Source: Planctomycetota bacterium
Lineage (GTDB): Bacteria > Planctomycetota > Phycisphaerae > Phycisphaerales > UBA1924
Direction of reading: 5' to 3'
Length of the DNA: 64,000 bases
NCBI GenBank assembly: GCA_018242605.1
Contig: JAFEBP010000009.1
Coordinates: 62,001-126,000, forward strand
Both the position numbers and the translations under genes were made by a program. Every line of letters begins with the position of its first letter. Within the stretch, counting starts at the first letter, position 1. Below the pieces are notes generated by a model. The model ran no database searches. It saw nothing but the letters and a program-made list of their open reading frames with translations, and was not told the DNA's origin. Below, in pieces: positions 16,735 through 26,170 of this stretch.

Positions 16735-18171
16735 CTACTTCACAAACTCCCGCACCGCCTGATCCATGTCCTTGATGCTCTTGCCGTACACCGACTCCAG
16801 CGCCAACCGCGCCGCCTGATGCCGCGACAGCCGCGCCATCACGTAGAAGATCCGCGTGTCCGCCGCGCCGAACCCCGAAAACCGCAGATAGTCAATGCAC
16901 AGGTGCGCTGTCGCGTACCGCGCGCCCTCCAGGCTGTCGCCCGATCCCCCCGAGTTCCAGTTGATCATCTCCGTGAACGCGCCCCGCTTGAGGATCACCT
17001 GCATGTTCGCGTCCAGTTCACGCGGGGCCTTCCCCTTCGCCGAGATCGTGTACGACATCGCCACGCCCTCGCTGAGCCACCGCGGCTGATTCGAAAAGTT
17101 CGAATCATGAATCGCGTGGATGTACTCGTGCCACATCACCTGCGGTACAGCCTTGACGTTCTCAACCTTCAGGATGATCTCGTTCCCCTGCGTCTGCCCC
17201 GCGAACGTCCGGTTGCTCGCCTTCGCATTGAACTGGTTCGGATCGCACAGGTACACCCGCAGCTCCGGCACGTGCGCCGTCCCCAGCACCGGCCGCAGCA
17301 CCTGCTCAGCCCGCGCGGCCGCCGCCGCCAAGGCGGGCCCGATCTCCGCCGGCGAGAGCGGCCCCTCCGCCACCTCGCCCACCTTTGATCCGATGCGATA
17401 GAACAGATTGAACCGGTCCACCGGGCAGAACTTCTGCCCGCTCCAGTTGTCGCTCTCCGGCAGCGGCCCCTTCTCTTTCTTCTTCGGGTCGTTCTTGTTG
17501 GCCGCCCACCACTGCTTCACCTCCGCCAGCGACTTGGGCCGCTCGCCCGTCAACTCCTTGAACGCCCCCGCGCACGCCCTGCTGAGCAGGTTGCGATCGT
17601 TCCCCGGCGGCTTGCTCGTGAACGCCGGCACATCCACGAACTCGTCGATGAACCTGCCCACGTTGCGGATGTCCCCCGTGTCCGCCAGCGCCAGGATCGC
17701 CGACGCCGCCACCGCCGTGTCCGTGTCATTCACAAACGCCCCCGCCGCGTCGCTCACCTCCTGCACCGCCTTCGCGTCCGGCTCCTTGCCCTTGCGCGCC
17801 TCCACCGCCCGCACGCCCAGCGCCCGCACGAACAGCCGCCGTTCATCGGGAAACTCCGTCCGCGACAACCGCTTCGCCAGCCCCGCCAGCGTCTTCACAT
17901 CCGCGTGCGCCACGATCGCCGCCGCGCCCACCGGCCTCGAAAAGTCGTTCCCCGTCTCCACCAGCGCCACCGCCAGCGACATCGCCTCCTCCGGTGACGA
18001 CTTGAACGCATCCTCCAGAATCCCCGCCGCGGCGTCAAACCTGTTCTCCGCCCAACGCGCCTGAAAATCCCGCTTCAGATCCGTCCCCTGCCCCGCACTC
18101 GCGCCCGCCGCCCACAGCGCAGCACACACACCCATCCCCCGCAACATCCCCAGTGTCGTTCGCATGCCCAT
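16735..18171 (-). CDS. exported gluzincin-type peptidase (MA-like)
   Basis: 478-residue protein with a signal peptide (MGMRTTLGMLRGMGVCAALW, cleavage near ASAG). The C-terminal third has the zinc motif HEYIH at about 348-352 and the downstream Glu in WLSEGVA (about 368), the HExxH...E arrangement of the gluzincin 'peptidase MA-like' group (PF13485). The N-terminal part (about 25-200) is helical and repeat-like, with HEAT-type character (ADTGDIRNVGRFI). It is likely a periplasmic metallopeptidase; substrate unknown. Start choice is open between ATG 18171 and ATG 18165; the frame upstream lacks a signal-peptide context. It is divergent from the secretin-N-like gene. Confidence 0.8.
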   Translation of the reverse strand: MGMRTTLGMLRGMGVCAALWAAGASAGQGTDLKRDFQARWAENRFDAAAGILEDAFKSSPEEAMSLAVALVETGNDFSRPVGAAAIVAHADVKTLAGLAKRLSRTEFPDERRLFVRALGVRAVEARKGKEPDAKAVQEVSDAAGAFVNDTDTAVAASAILALADTGDIRNVGRFIDEFVDVPAFTSKPPGNDRNLLSRACAGAFKELTGERPKSLAEVKQWWAANKNDPKKKEKGPLPESDNWSGQKFCPVDRFNLFYRIGSKVGEVAEGPLSPAEIGPALAAAAARAEQVLRPVLGTAHVPELRVYLCDPNQFNAKASNRTFAGQTQGNEIILKVENVKAVPQVMWHEYIHAIHDSNFSNQPRWLSEGVAMSYTISAKGKAPRELDANMQVILKRGAFTEMINWNSGGSGDSLEGARYATAHLCIDYLRFSGFGAADTRIFYVMARLSRHQAARLALESVYGKSIKDMDQAVREFVK

Positions 18172-18288
18172 GGTATGGATTGCGCCACGTTTCACCCCCT
18201 CGCCCCCCGGTAACAAAATAATCCACCCCACGCGCCAAACACGCCCCGCGGCGTCGTTCTTTCGCTAACCACCCACCCGGAGCACACC

Positions 18289-19392
18289 ATGAACCGCGTT
18301 CTCATCCCCCTCACACTCATCACCGCCTTCTCCCTCACCGCCGCCGCCCAGCAACCCGCCCAATCCACTCCCGCCCAGCCAGTCCCCGCGCAGCCCGGCA
18401 AGCCCGTCGGCTTCGCGGGCGGCCAACTCCTCATGGGGCCCACCGATGCCCAGCGCCAGGGCCCTCCCGTCTCCGTGAACTTCCCCGGCGGCTCGCTGGA
18501 GGAGTTCGTCAACCTTCTCCGCAGCAACGCCAAGCCCGACCAGCCCGTCAACATCACGTACTCCAAAGACGCCGCGGCACTCCCCCTGCCCGCCGTCAAG
18601 ATGGAGTCAGTCTCCCTCTCCGCCGTGCTCAAGTCGCTCGAGTACCTCGTCTCCAGCGACGCAGTGCAGATGTCGGTCAGCAACCTCACCGATCAGCACG
18701 GCCCCGAACCCACCGCAGCGTTCGTCATCAGTTGCCGCATGTCCGCCCGCCCCTTCGACGGCCCCCAGACTCTGAAGGTCTTCTCCGTCAACGACCTCAT
18801 CGCCGAAGGCAAGAACGACCCATCCGGCCGCATCCCCGCCGAAACCCTGCTGACTGCCATCAAGACCGCACTCGCCCAGGTCCCCCTCCGGGGCGCATCC
18901 ACCGCCGACGTCAAGTTCCACGCCGACTCCAGGCTGCTCATCGTCCGCGGCGCCACCGCCGAACTCGACGCCATCAACCAGGTCATCGCCGAGCTCTCCG
19001 ACACCGTCCGCCAATCCGCCAAGATCCAACGCACCGCCGAATCCCGCAAGGTCGACGCCGTCCGCGCCGCCCAGCACCTCCAGTTGGCCATGAAGGAAAA
19101 GGAGTTCGCTCTGGCACGTCTCGACCGCACCCGCAAGGCCGCCGAGGCCGGACAGCTCCCCGTCGATGAAGTCGGCAACGCCGAAATGCAGGTCGCCCGC
19201 ATCGATTCCGAGGTCCAGATCGCCATGGCCGAGAAGGAGAACATCGAACGTGGCATCACCGGCCCCGACGAAGCCTCCGGCGACCTCGCCAAGCGCGTCG
19301 CCGACCTCGAAGTCATCGTCGCCGACCTCCGCAACATGCTCGCCGCGAAGAACGCTCCCAAGCCCAACCAGAAGCCCGGGGCCGCCCGCTAA
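18289..19392 (+). CDS. exported protein with secretin-N-like domains and coiled coil
   Basis: 367-residue exported protein with a clear signal peptide (MNRVLIPLTLITAFSLTAAAQ). A Pro/Gln/Ala-rich linker (20-50) precedes a segment resembling the short secretin/TonB plug domain (VSVNFPGGSLEEFVNLLRS, then SVSLSAVLKSLEYL). A second fold of secretin-N type follows (LLTAIKTALAQV...KFHADSRLLIVRGATAELDAINQVIAEL, about 185-235). The last 120 residues are a long charged coiled coil (VRAAQHLQLAMKEKEFALARLDRT...). Proteins of this build are widespread in planctomycetes; it does not contain the beta-barrel of a true secretin. It lies 8 bases upstream of the sigma factor gene at 19401, so the three genes to 20473 probably form one operon. 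Confidence 0.72.
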   Translation: MNRVLIPLTLITAFSLTAAAQQPAQSTPAQPVPAQPGKPVGFAGGQLLMGPTDAQRQGPPVSVNFPGGSLEEFVNLLRSNAKPDQPVNITYSKDAAALPLPAVKMESVSLSAVLKSLEYLVSSDAVQMSVSNLTDQHGPEPTAAFVISCRMSARPFDGPQTLKVFSVNDLIAEGKNDPSGRIPAETLLTAIKTALAQVPLRGASTADVKFHADSRLLIVRGATAELDAINQVIAELSDTVRQSAKIQRTAESRKVDAVRAAQHLQLAMKEKEFALARLDRTRKAAEAGQLPVDEVGNAEMQVARIDSEVQIAMAEKENIERGITGPDEASGDLAKRVADLEVIVADLRNMLAAKNAPKPNQKPGAAR

Positions 19393-19400
19393 CATCACGC

Positions 19401-20009
19401 ATGGCGTGGAGCCTTCCAGTGCCCATCGCTCCGCCGCACCACCCCGCGGCAGCCACACCCGCCGATGACTCGGCGCGTCGGACCACCGCCGCAATCGCGG
19501 CCGGCGATCCCCGCGCCCTGTCGGCGTTTTACGAGGAGTGGTTCGACCGCTGCCTCGCCATCGCCCGCGCCGCCACCGGCCGCGATGAGTCCTTCTGCCT
19601 CGACGCCGTGCAAAACGCCATGCTCCGCGTCGCCCGCTCCATCCCCATCCTCGATTCCGCCCAGGACCTGCACCGCTGGATGTCCCGCGTCGTCTACACC
19701 GCCGCCCTCGATCTCCTCAAGTCCGAACGCCGCCGCGCCGCCCGCGAACGCGCCGCGCACCGCCCCGACCACATCCACACCCCGGACCGCAGCGCCCAGC
19801 ACGCCGACGAGATCGCACACCTCTGCGCCCTCCTCCGCGAACTGCCCGAGCCCCACCGCCGCCTCCTCGACCTCCGCCTCCTCCGCGGCTTCACCAACGC
19901 CGCCACCGCCCGCGAAGCCGGCACCACCGACGGCGCCGCCCACGGCCACGTCCGCCGCATCCTCGCTTCCCTGCGTCGCCTCTCCGGTCACGAAGGAGAC
20001 CACCGATGA
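19401..20009 (+). CDS. divergent ECF-type sigma factor
   Basis: 202-residue sigma-70-like factor. Region 2 is seen as ALSAFYEEWFDRCLAIARAATG...CLDAVQNAMLRVARSIP and LHRWMSRVVYTAALDLLKSERRR. Region 4 is RELPEPHRRLLDLRLLRGFTNAATAREAGTT followed by AAHGHVRRILASLRRL, where the recognition helix departs from the usual SxxAVKxRLxRAR. An N-terminal Pro/Ala-rich tail is atypical. It is coupled to the next gene (membrane anti-sigma candidate) by an ATGA overlap. Its target promoters are unknown; the upstream exported coiled-coil gene is a plausible member of the regulon. Confidence 0.82.
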   Translation: MAWSLPVPIAPPHHPAAATPADDSARRTTAAIAAGDPRALSAFYEEWFDRCLAIARAATGRDESFCLDAVQNAMLRVARSIPILDSAQDLHRWMSRVVYTAALDLLKSERRRAARERAAHRPDHIHTPDRSAQHADEIAHLCALLRELPEPHRRLLDLRLLRGFTNAATAREAGTTDGAAHGHVRRILASLRRLSGHEGDHR

Positions 20010-20473
20010 GTACGTTCCGATCATCGCCCACCGAACCCCTCTCCCCCGCCGCGCAGGATCGCAAGCACGCGCTCCTCCCCGCGCTGCTCAGCGCCCAGGC
20101 CGCCCGCGTCCGCCGACGCCGCGTCGCTTCCATCGCTGCCACCACTACCGCCGCCGTCGCGCTCGTCTCCATCCTCACCGTCACCCAGTGGCCCGCCCGC
20201 AACGTCCAACTCGCCACCAACCCCCCGACACCGCACACCCCCATCAACCCCGAGCCCCCCACCGCCCCCACGCCCCCATCCCCAGCGCCCGAACCCCAAC
20301 TCCGCGTCGCCATCGTCCATAACGACCCCACCGCCACCGCCGACGCCAACATCGACGACGCCGAACTCCAGCGCCTCCTCGCCGAAGCCGGCGAGCCCAC
20401 AGGATTCATCCGCTCCAAGGGCCGCGTCTTCGCCGGCGAACAACTCGCCGCCCTCAACACCCCCGGCATGTAA
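20006..20473 (+). CDS. putative single-pass membrane anti-sigma factor
   Basis: 155-residue protein: a cytoplasmic helical N-terminus (about 1-42, LSPAAQDRKHALLPALLSAQAARVRRRR), one transmembrane helix (about 42-60), a Pro-rich stretch (about 72-95), and a small exported tail (DDAELQRLLAEAGEPTGFIRSKGRVF). Topology and its coupled position after an ECF sigma gene suggest an anti-sigma factor, although no zinc-finger or ASD motif is recognisable. The start overlaps the sigma stop as ATGA. No sequence family recognised, so the role is inferred from context. Confidence 0.68.
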   Translation: MSTFRSSPTEPLSPAAQDRKHALLPALLSAQAARVRRRRVASIAATTTAAVALVSILTVTQWPARNVQLATNPPTPHTPINPEPPTAPTPPSPAPEPQLRVAIVHNDPTATADANIDDAELQRLLAEAGEPTGFIRSKGRVFAGEQLAALNTPGM

Positions 20474-20583
20474 TCGGCCCACGCCGAATCTGCCCCAAAT
20501 CTACCCGGAATCCAGATCGCTTCCCCGTATCATCCCGCTTCGAGCGCCCGCCCCAATCGGCCCCGAACCCGGGAAGATTCACA

Positions 20584-23500
20584 GTGAACGACGCCAACGC
20601 CTCCACCGCCCCCTCCACCCCCGCAACCCCGGCCGCACAGCCGGACCCCGCCGCCCGCAAGCGTCAGCGGATCCGCTCCATCATCCTCTGGATCAGTTCC
20701 TTCGTCGGCATCGTCAGCCTCGTGGGGTTCTTCATCCTCCCGCTGCTCATCCGCCACGTCGGCATCCCCCAGATCAACAAGCGCATCAACGGTGTCGCCT
20801 CGCTCAAGGGCGTCTACATCAACCCCTGGGCCATGGGCGTGGTCCTCGAGGAATTCTCCGTCGTCGACTCTGCCGGCAAGCCCGTCGCCGCCTTCGAGCG
20901 CTTCGACGGCCGCTTCGAGATGTGGGCCAGCATCTTCAAGGGCGGGTGGCGCTTCAAGCGCGCCGTGCTCAACAGGCTCGACGCCCGCGCCGAGATCTTC
21001 AAGGACGGCGTCCTCAACGTCGCCGCCCTCCGCAAGCCCTCCACCGAACCCGCCAAGCCCTCCGAGCCCATCAAGAAGCTCCCCCGCGTCATCGTCGAAG
21101 ACCTCCGCCTCCTCAACTCCGACATCACCTTCTCCGACAACACGCTCCCCGCCCCCTTCGCCCTCGCCCTCAAGGACGTCCGCTTCATCTTCGATCCCCT
21201 CGACTCCTCCCCCGAGCATCCCAACACCTACCGCCTCACCACCGTCACCGACGCCGGCGAACGCATCTCCTGGAAGGGCGACCTCCACGTCAACCCCTTC
21301 TCCACCAGCGGCGAAGTCACGATCGATTCCCTCGCCCTCCCGCGCTTCATGCCCTACGCGATGCGCTACACCAACGCCCGCGTCGTCTCGGGCGTCCTCA
21401 ACGCCGTCCTTGAGTGCGACTTCGCCCCCGCCGCCGATCAGCCCCTCGCCAACGTTCGCATCAAAACCGCCTCCATCGACAACCTCAAGGTCGAACAGCC
21501 CGACGGCGAACTCCTCGACGTCGGCAAGGTCAACCTCACCGACGCCCTCGCCAACGCCGAATCCAAATCCCTCGAAGTCGCCCTCCTCGAGATCGACTCC
21601 CCCTCCGCCTTCATCCGCCGCGACACCAAGTCCATCCTCAACCTCCAAACCCTCCTCACACCCACGCCCAAAGCCGCATCCACCGCCGCCCGCCAGCGCA
21701 TCGACCACAAAACCGTCCAATACCCCATCGAGCGCCTCATCGTCGCCATCTCCAACCTCATCGAAGACGCCTCCGGTGACTGGTCCATCACCGCCAACAA
21801 AATAAGAATCCGCGACGCCGCCGCCGCCTGGGACGACGCCGCCACCTTCTCCCCCGTCGCGCTCCGCGCTTCCTCCGCCGCCATCGAAGCCGGCCCCATC
21901 AGCAGCGCCGACCGATTCCGCACACCCTTCACCCTCTCCGCCAAGCTCGGCGATCACGGCGCTGTCGCTCTCTCCGGCACCCTCGCACCCTTAGACCGCA
22001 CCGCCGACCTCACCGTCAAGCTCGACAACCTCGACACCGCTCCCTTCGCGCCCTACATCCCCGAAAAGCCCGAACCCTCTCTCCCCCGCATCCGCCTCGC
22101 CGGCGCAATGCTCTCGCTCGAAGGCAAAGCCGCCGCGAACCTCCCCGACAAAGGCCCCGCCGCCGCTTCCTGGTCCGGCCAACTCAAGATCGCCTCCGCC
22201 GCCGTCAACAACGCCGACGGCGGCCCCGCCGTCCTCACCTCCGACTCCCTCCAAGCCACCGGCGACGCCTCCCTCTCCGGCGCCGACTCCAACTTCCAGC
22301 AAGCCAACTGGAAGGGCACCGTCAACATCGCCAAGTTCGCCTCCAACCTCCCCGCCCCCCAATCCCTCGCCGCGGCGTTCGACACCCTCATCCTCGACGG
22401 CCAAGCCCACGCCGAACTCTCCTCCGGCGCCGCCGCCTGGTCCGGCAAGACCCTCTTCACCAACCTCTCCGCCCAGATCCAGGCCGAAAAGGCCGCCATC
22501 GCCCGCGCCGACCAACTCTCGATCGAAGGCGACGCCTCCCGCGCCGGCGACACCGGCAAACTCGCATGGAAGGGCACCCTCCGCGCTGCCCAGGTCGGCG
22601 CCGCCAGCGCGGGCGAATCCGAAACCACCATCGGCACCCTCGCCATCCAGGGCGAAGCCGACGCCCTCACCTCCCCCAACCCCGACATCAACTGGTCCGG
22701 CAAGGTCGAAGCCGCCACCATCGCCGCCGCCATCACCAACGTCGCCCACACCACCCTCGTCGCCCTCTCCCTTGACGGCAAGGCCCGCGTGAGCGGCCCT
22801 AAGGACTCCGCCACCGCCCAGTGGAACGGCGCGATCAACGCCCAGGCCCTCGCCGCCAAGGTCGATGCCGAGCCCAAGGCCGACGCCACCATCGCCACAC
22901 TCGCCGTCACCGGCGAGGCCCAACTCGGACTCACCGCCGCCGGCCCCGGCCGCGCGCAATGGAAGGGCGATCTGCAATCCGGCCCCCTGACGCTCGACGC
23001 CATGCCCGACAACCCCGTCTCCATCAAGCTCGCCCGCGCGGGCGTCAAGGGCGAACTCGCCTGCGAAAGCCTCACCGCGCAGCCCCCCGACCTCACCTTC
23101 ACCGGCGATGTGGACACCGGCCAGATCGTCCTCGCCGCGCCCCAGCGCGCCGCCCTGGAAGCCACGCTCAACTCCGTCGTCCTCAAGACCATCGCCCTCA
23201 GCACCGGCGGCAAGACCATCTCCCTCGCCGACGCCGCCATCGAATCCCCCAACCTCAAAGCCTCTACCGCCATCCTCCCACCCCCCACCGACCCCAAGGC
23301 CCCCAAGCCCCCCCGCACCCGCCCGCCCCTGGGCGCCGACCTCCGCGCCCTGCTCCCCTACCAGTTCAAGATCACCCACGCCAAGATCACCAACGGCATC
23401 TACGAACTCACCGACACCGCCGCGCAGCCCCCCCTCGAGCTCCGCGGCGAGGATCTCCAGATCGAAGCCACCAACCTCGGCTCCGACGGCCAATCCACCG

Positions 23501-24501
23501 CCGACTTCACCATCTCCACCAAGGTCCAGCAGACCGGCCAACTCCGCTTCCTCGGCAAGATCGACCCCTTCCGCGATAGCCCCTCCGCCGATGTGCAGTT
23601 GCAGGTCGCCTCACTCCCCTTGAAGCCCTACGACGCCATCACCGGCCGCTACATCGGCTACCTCGTCGATCAGGGCCGCATGGATGTCAAGCTCCCGATC
23701 AAGATCGACGCCGGCAAAGTAAAGGGCAACCTCGACTTCCGCTTCGATAAGTTCTACCTCGGCAAGGAAGTCAAGAGCCCCGACGCTCCTGACGTCCCCA
23801 TCGAGCTCGGCCTCGCCCTCCTCCGCGATACCGACGAACAGATCAAGGGCGACATCCCGCTCTCGGGCGACATGAACGATCCGCAGTTCACCGTCGTGGG
23901 CCTCGTCTGGCAGGCCTTCTTCAACCTCATCGTCAAGGCCGCCACCGCCCCCTTCCAGATCCTGGGCTCCCTCATCGGCGCGGGCGAAGGCGAAGACCTC
24001 TCCGTCATCCTCTTCGATCCCGGCCTGGACACCCTGCCCCCTGATTCCATCGCCCGCCTCGACAAGCTCGGCAAGGGCATGACCGACCGCCCCGGCCTCA
24101 AGATCAAGGTCATCGGCCGCGCCAGCTCCAAGACCGACACCCCCGCCCTCGCCAAGTCCATGCTCCGCGAACAGATCGCCGCCGGCGGCGCACCCATCAC
24201 CCCCGACCAATACGCCGCGGCGGTCGAACAGATGTACTACCTCAAGATCAACCAACCCATGCCCCGCCGCAAGGCCACCGAGCCGCCCCCGGTCCCCATG
24301 GAACAGATGGAAAAGACCGTCATCGAAGGCATCGTCGTCCCCCCCGAGCGCCTCCAGCAACTCGCCGAACGCCGCGCCGTCGCCGTCGTCAACACCTTCG
24401 TCCGCGACCACGTCATCGCCCCCGACCGCGTCCAGGCCGTCCCCGACAAGGGCGGCAAGATCGAAGCCGACGACTCCCGAGTCGACCTAGAACTCCACTG
24501 A
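20584..24501 (+). CDS. large AsmA-like / DUF748 envelope protein
   Basis: 1305-residue membrane-anchored protein. The N-terminus is cytoplasmic (1-33, low complexity), then one transmembrane helix (about 36-60, IILWISSFVGIVSLVGFFILPLL in core), then a very long periplasmic beta-rich region. The DUF748 signature is seen near the N-terminus (INKRINGVASLKGVYINPW...LEEFSV) and again near 1040-1180 (KPYDAITGRYIGYLVDQGRM, FYLGKEVKSPDAPDVPIELGLALL). Family members belong to the AsmA/TamB-like group of lipid- or envelope-transfer proteins. The middle is repeat-rich (W.G.L/I units separated by about 45 residues, 530-860). The end resembles an OmpA-like module (LDTLPPDSIARLDKLGKGM...IKVIGRAS). GTG start, with GGGAAG upstream. 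Confidence 0.85.
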   Translation: MNDANASTAPSTPATPAAQPDPAARKRQRIRSIILWISSFVGIVSLVGFFILPLLIRHVGIPQINKRINGVASLKGVYINPWAMGVVLEEFSVVDSAGKPVAAFERFDGRFEMWASIFKGGWRFKRAVLNRLDARAEIFKDGVLNVAALRKPSTEPAKPSEPIKKLPRVIVEDLRLLNSDITFSDNTLPAPFALALKDVRFIFDPLDSSPEHPNTYRLTTVTDAGERISWKGDLHVNPFSTSGEVTIDSLALPRFMPYAMRYTNARVVSGVLNAVLECDFAPAADQPLANVRIKTASIDNLKVEQPDGELLDVGKVNLTDALANAESKSLEVALLEIDSPSAFIRRDTKSILNLQTLLTPTPKAASTAARQRIDHKTVQYPIERLIVAISNLIEDASGDWSITANKIRIRDAAAAWDDAATFSPVALRASSAAIEAGPISSADRFRTPFTLSAKLGDHGAVALSGTLAPLDRTADLTVKLDNLDTAPFAPYIPEKPEPSLPRIRLAGAMLSLEGKAAANLPDKGPAAASWSGQLKIASAAVNNADGGPAVLTSDSLQATGDASLSGADSNFQQANWKGTVNIAKFASNLPAPQSLAAAFDTLILDGQAHAELSSGAAAWSGKTLFTNLSAQIQAEKAAIARADQLSIEGDASRAGDTGKLAWKGTLRAAQVGAASAGESETTIGTLAIQGEADALTSPNPDINWSGKVEAATIAAAITNVAHTTLVALSLDGKARVSGPKDSATAQWNGAINAQALAAKVDAEPKADATIATLAVTGEAQLGLTAAGPGRAQWKGDLQSGPLTLDAMPDNPVSIKLARAGVKGELACESLTAQPPDLTFTGDVDTGQIVLAAPQRAALEATLNSVVLKTIALSTGGKTISLADAAIESPNLKASTAILPPPTDPKAPKPPRTRPPLGADLRALLPYQFKITHAKITNGIYELTDTAAQPPLELRGEDLQIEATNLGSDGQSTADFTISTKVQQTGQLRFLGKIDPFRDSPSADVQLQVASLPLKPYDAITGRYIGYLVDQGRMDVKLPIKIDAGKVKGNLDFRFDKFYLGKEVKSPDAPDVPIELGLALLRDTDEQIKGDIPLSGDMNDPQFTVVGLVWQAFFNLIVKAATAPFQILGSLIGAGEGEDLSVILFDPGLDTLPPDSIARLDKLGKGMTDRPGLKIKVIGRASSKTDTPALAKSMLREQIAAGGAPITPDQYAAAVEQMYYLKINQPMPRRKATEPPPVPMEQMEKTVIEGIVVPPERLQQLAERRAVAVVNTFVRDHVIAPDRVQAVPDKGGKIEADDSRVDLELH

Positions 24502-24535
24502 CCAACCACGAGCAACACCTTCGCCGACGCCCGCG

Positions 24536-24600
24536 TCTGAGCGCAGGCTCTGCGAAGCGAAGACCGGGATCGCACGCAGCGACAACGCCCGGCCTTGTTC
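24536..24600 (+). repeat. solo copy of the 'GAGCG-GGCTC-GCGAAG' dispersed repeat
   Basis: The stretch around 24539-24590 (gagcgcaggctctgcgaagc then gaagaccgggatcgcacgca) closely matches the core of units in the tandem array at 33154-34065 (gagcgaaggctctgcgcagc then gaagactgggatcgcccgca). It is a single copy 8.6 kb away, in a 225-base gap that otherwise holds no convincing gene. Read on the minus strand it encodes the same RAIPVFA.QSLRSD string as the array. Confidence 0.7.
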
Positions 24601-24726
24601 TCGCCTACGCACCACGCACGAGCAGTAATGGAGGCCTTGGGCGAGGCCCCTTGCTCCAATTCCTCGACTCCGCACGAAGCGAGCGTCAGCTCACTTCAAC
24701 CATCAGCCACCGCTGGCCTCCTCTCT

Positions 24727-25473
24727 CTACGCTTTTCGCGCATACTTGATTGGATTGGCGGCGCCTCGCTTTCGATATTCATCGGGGACACGCTTGCCGA
24801 CATACGCGCGTTCAATGTCCTTGGGCGCATCGTGGCCAATGAACCCGTAACGGCCCGCCACGCCTTGGCGACCCGGAAAGTTCGCGGCGGTTGCCTCCAG
24901 CCATTGATCGGCAACAAAGGCGCCTTTGATGATCCCCTGCATCGTCGCAAGGATCACCTCCGCCTTTTTCGCCTTCGCGAGGCTGATTTTCCATGCGTAT
25001 CGAGTCGCTTCGTAAAGCGATGTCTCCGCGAGAGCGCTGCGGTTGACGCTGATCAGAATCGCATCGTGCCGAAACACCGCGGGTTCCGCGGCGTACTCGC
25101 GAATGATCTCCAAGGCATGCATCGCGCCGAACTCATGGCCACCGACGCCGCCGACCTCATTGGTGAGTCCGGGGAAGGCATCCATCAACGCCGACTCAAC
25201 TTCAAAGGCGGTGGCGTCGTCCATTCCATGCCGATGGATGACATGGGCCACGTCAAACCCCGCGAGGCGGATCTCGCGAATGCGCTTCATCTTGTTATCA
25301 AGATCATCACCTTCAATGCCCTGCTCGCCATGAATGTGAGCGAAGACACGATTGCCCTTCCCCTTACCGACATAAAACGTCTCACCGTTGCGAGGATCAA
25401 TGAGTCGGTAGACATAAGTCTTGAGTTTCTCGACGACCTCGGCCGGAAAACCGTTGATCGGTTGATGTTTCAT
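24727..25473 (-). CDS. GIY-YIG nuclease-domain protein (LEM-3-like)
   Basis: 248-residue cytoplasmic protein with an N-terminal GIY-YIG-type domain: KTYVYRLIDPRNGETFYVGKG at about 18-38, where YVY and YVG replace GIY and YIG. An Arg/His-rich continuation follows (NRVFAHIHGE) and a candidate catalytic Glu lies in AFEVESALMDAF near 93. The arrangement resembles the LEM-3-like GIY-YIG subgroup. The C-terminal 130 residues (FGAMHALEIIREYAAEPAVF...) are unassigned; similar stretches occur in bacterial GIY-YIG proteins thought to act on nucleic acids or in defence. No partner methylase or toxin partner is adjacent. Codon use is less GC-biased than in neighbouring genes, which hints at transfer. Confidence 0.75.
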   Translation of the reverse strand: MKHQPINGFPAEVVEKLKTYVYRLIDPRNGETFYVGKGKGNRVFAHIHGEQGIEGDDLDNKMKRIREIRLAGFDVAHVIHRHGMDDATAFEVESALMDAFPGLTNEVGGVGGHEFGAMHALEIIREYAAEPAVFRHDAILISVNRSALAETSLYEATRYAWKISLAKAKKAEVILATMQGIIKGAFVADQWLEATAANFPGRQGVAGRYGFIGHDAPKDIERAYVGKRVPDEYRKRGAANPIKYARKA

Positions 25474-25578
25474 ACATGATCATATCAAAACCGCCAGCGA
25501 TGACGACTTGTGGCAACGCGCAAGACCCGCTGGACAAGGCCCAACCCTCGGTCTCTTCCCATACCACTATCCTTCCCA

Positions 25579-26079
25579 ATGCCGCCCCACCCCGACACCC
25601 GCGCCCCAGACCTCCGCCTCCGCCCCACCGCCCCCGCCGACCTGCCCACCCTCTACGAGTTCCAATCCGATCCCCAATCCAACACCATGGCCGGCACCAA
25701 ACCGCGCACGCGCGACGCTTTCTTCGCCGTCTGGGAACGCATCTTCACCGACCCCGCCGTCAACTCGCGCATCATCGAAATCCAATCCGATCGCGGCGTC
25801 GAAATCGTCGGCGGCATCTCCTGCTTCCAGGCCGACGGGCACAACTGCGTCGGCTACTGGATCGCGCGGCCATACTGGGGCCGGGGTTTCGCCTCCCGCG
25901 CCCTGGCCCTCTTCCTCGCCGAAGAACCCCGCCGCCCCCTCCACGCCACCATCGCACGCAACAACGCCGCGTCCCGCCGCATCCTCGAAAAATGCGGCTT
26001 CCGCTGCGTCGGCTCCCGCACCGGCGAAGAAACCGACCGCTACCTTCCCTGCGAAATCGCCGATTACGTGCTCGAGTAG
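25579..26079 (+). CDS. GNAT family N-acetyltransferase (RimJ/RimL-like)
   Basis: 166-residue acetyltransferase that transfers acetyl from acetyl-CoA to an amine. Motif A is modified but recognisable (GYWIARPYWGRGFASRALALFL, about 87-108, the acetyl-CoA loop being W-G-R-G-F-A). The preceding strands DLRLRPTAPADLPTLYEFQSD and GGISCFQADGHNCVGYWI, and the final NNAASRRILEKCGFRCVG, are typical of the RimJ/RimL-like group. The substrate (ribosomal protein N-terminus, amino acid or drug) cannot be told. The start at 25579 was chosen because it fits the family; the frame opens upstream to 25510 in a region without a ribosome site. The gene stands next to a REP/transposase locus. Confidence 0.9.
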   Translation: MPPHPDTRAPDLRLRPTAPADLPTLYEFQSDPQSNTMAGTKPRTRDAFFAVWERIFTDPAVNSRIIEIQSDRGVEIVGGISCFQADGHNCVGYWIARPYWGRGFASRALALFLAEEPRRPLHATIARNNAASRRILEKCGFRCVGSRTGEETDRYLPCEIADYVLE

Positions 26080-26138
26080 CGATCGCCTTCGAACATAGCC
26101 CGCAGCAGTCTCCATCCCTCCGGGCGTTCCCATTCCTC

Positions 26139-26156
26139 AGCCCGTTTCAACGGGCT
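26139..26156. repeat. REP-like hairpin, copy 1
   Basis: AGCCCG-TTTCAA-CGGGCT, a perfect 6-bp stem with a 6-base loop. The same 18-base unit recurs at 26231-26248. It lies downstream of a REP-associated transposase gene and is probably the element that this enzyme recognises. Confidence 0.75.
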
Positions 26157-26170
26157 TCCCCGCTCGTAGG

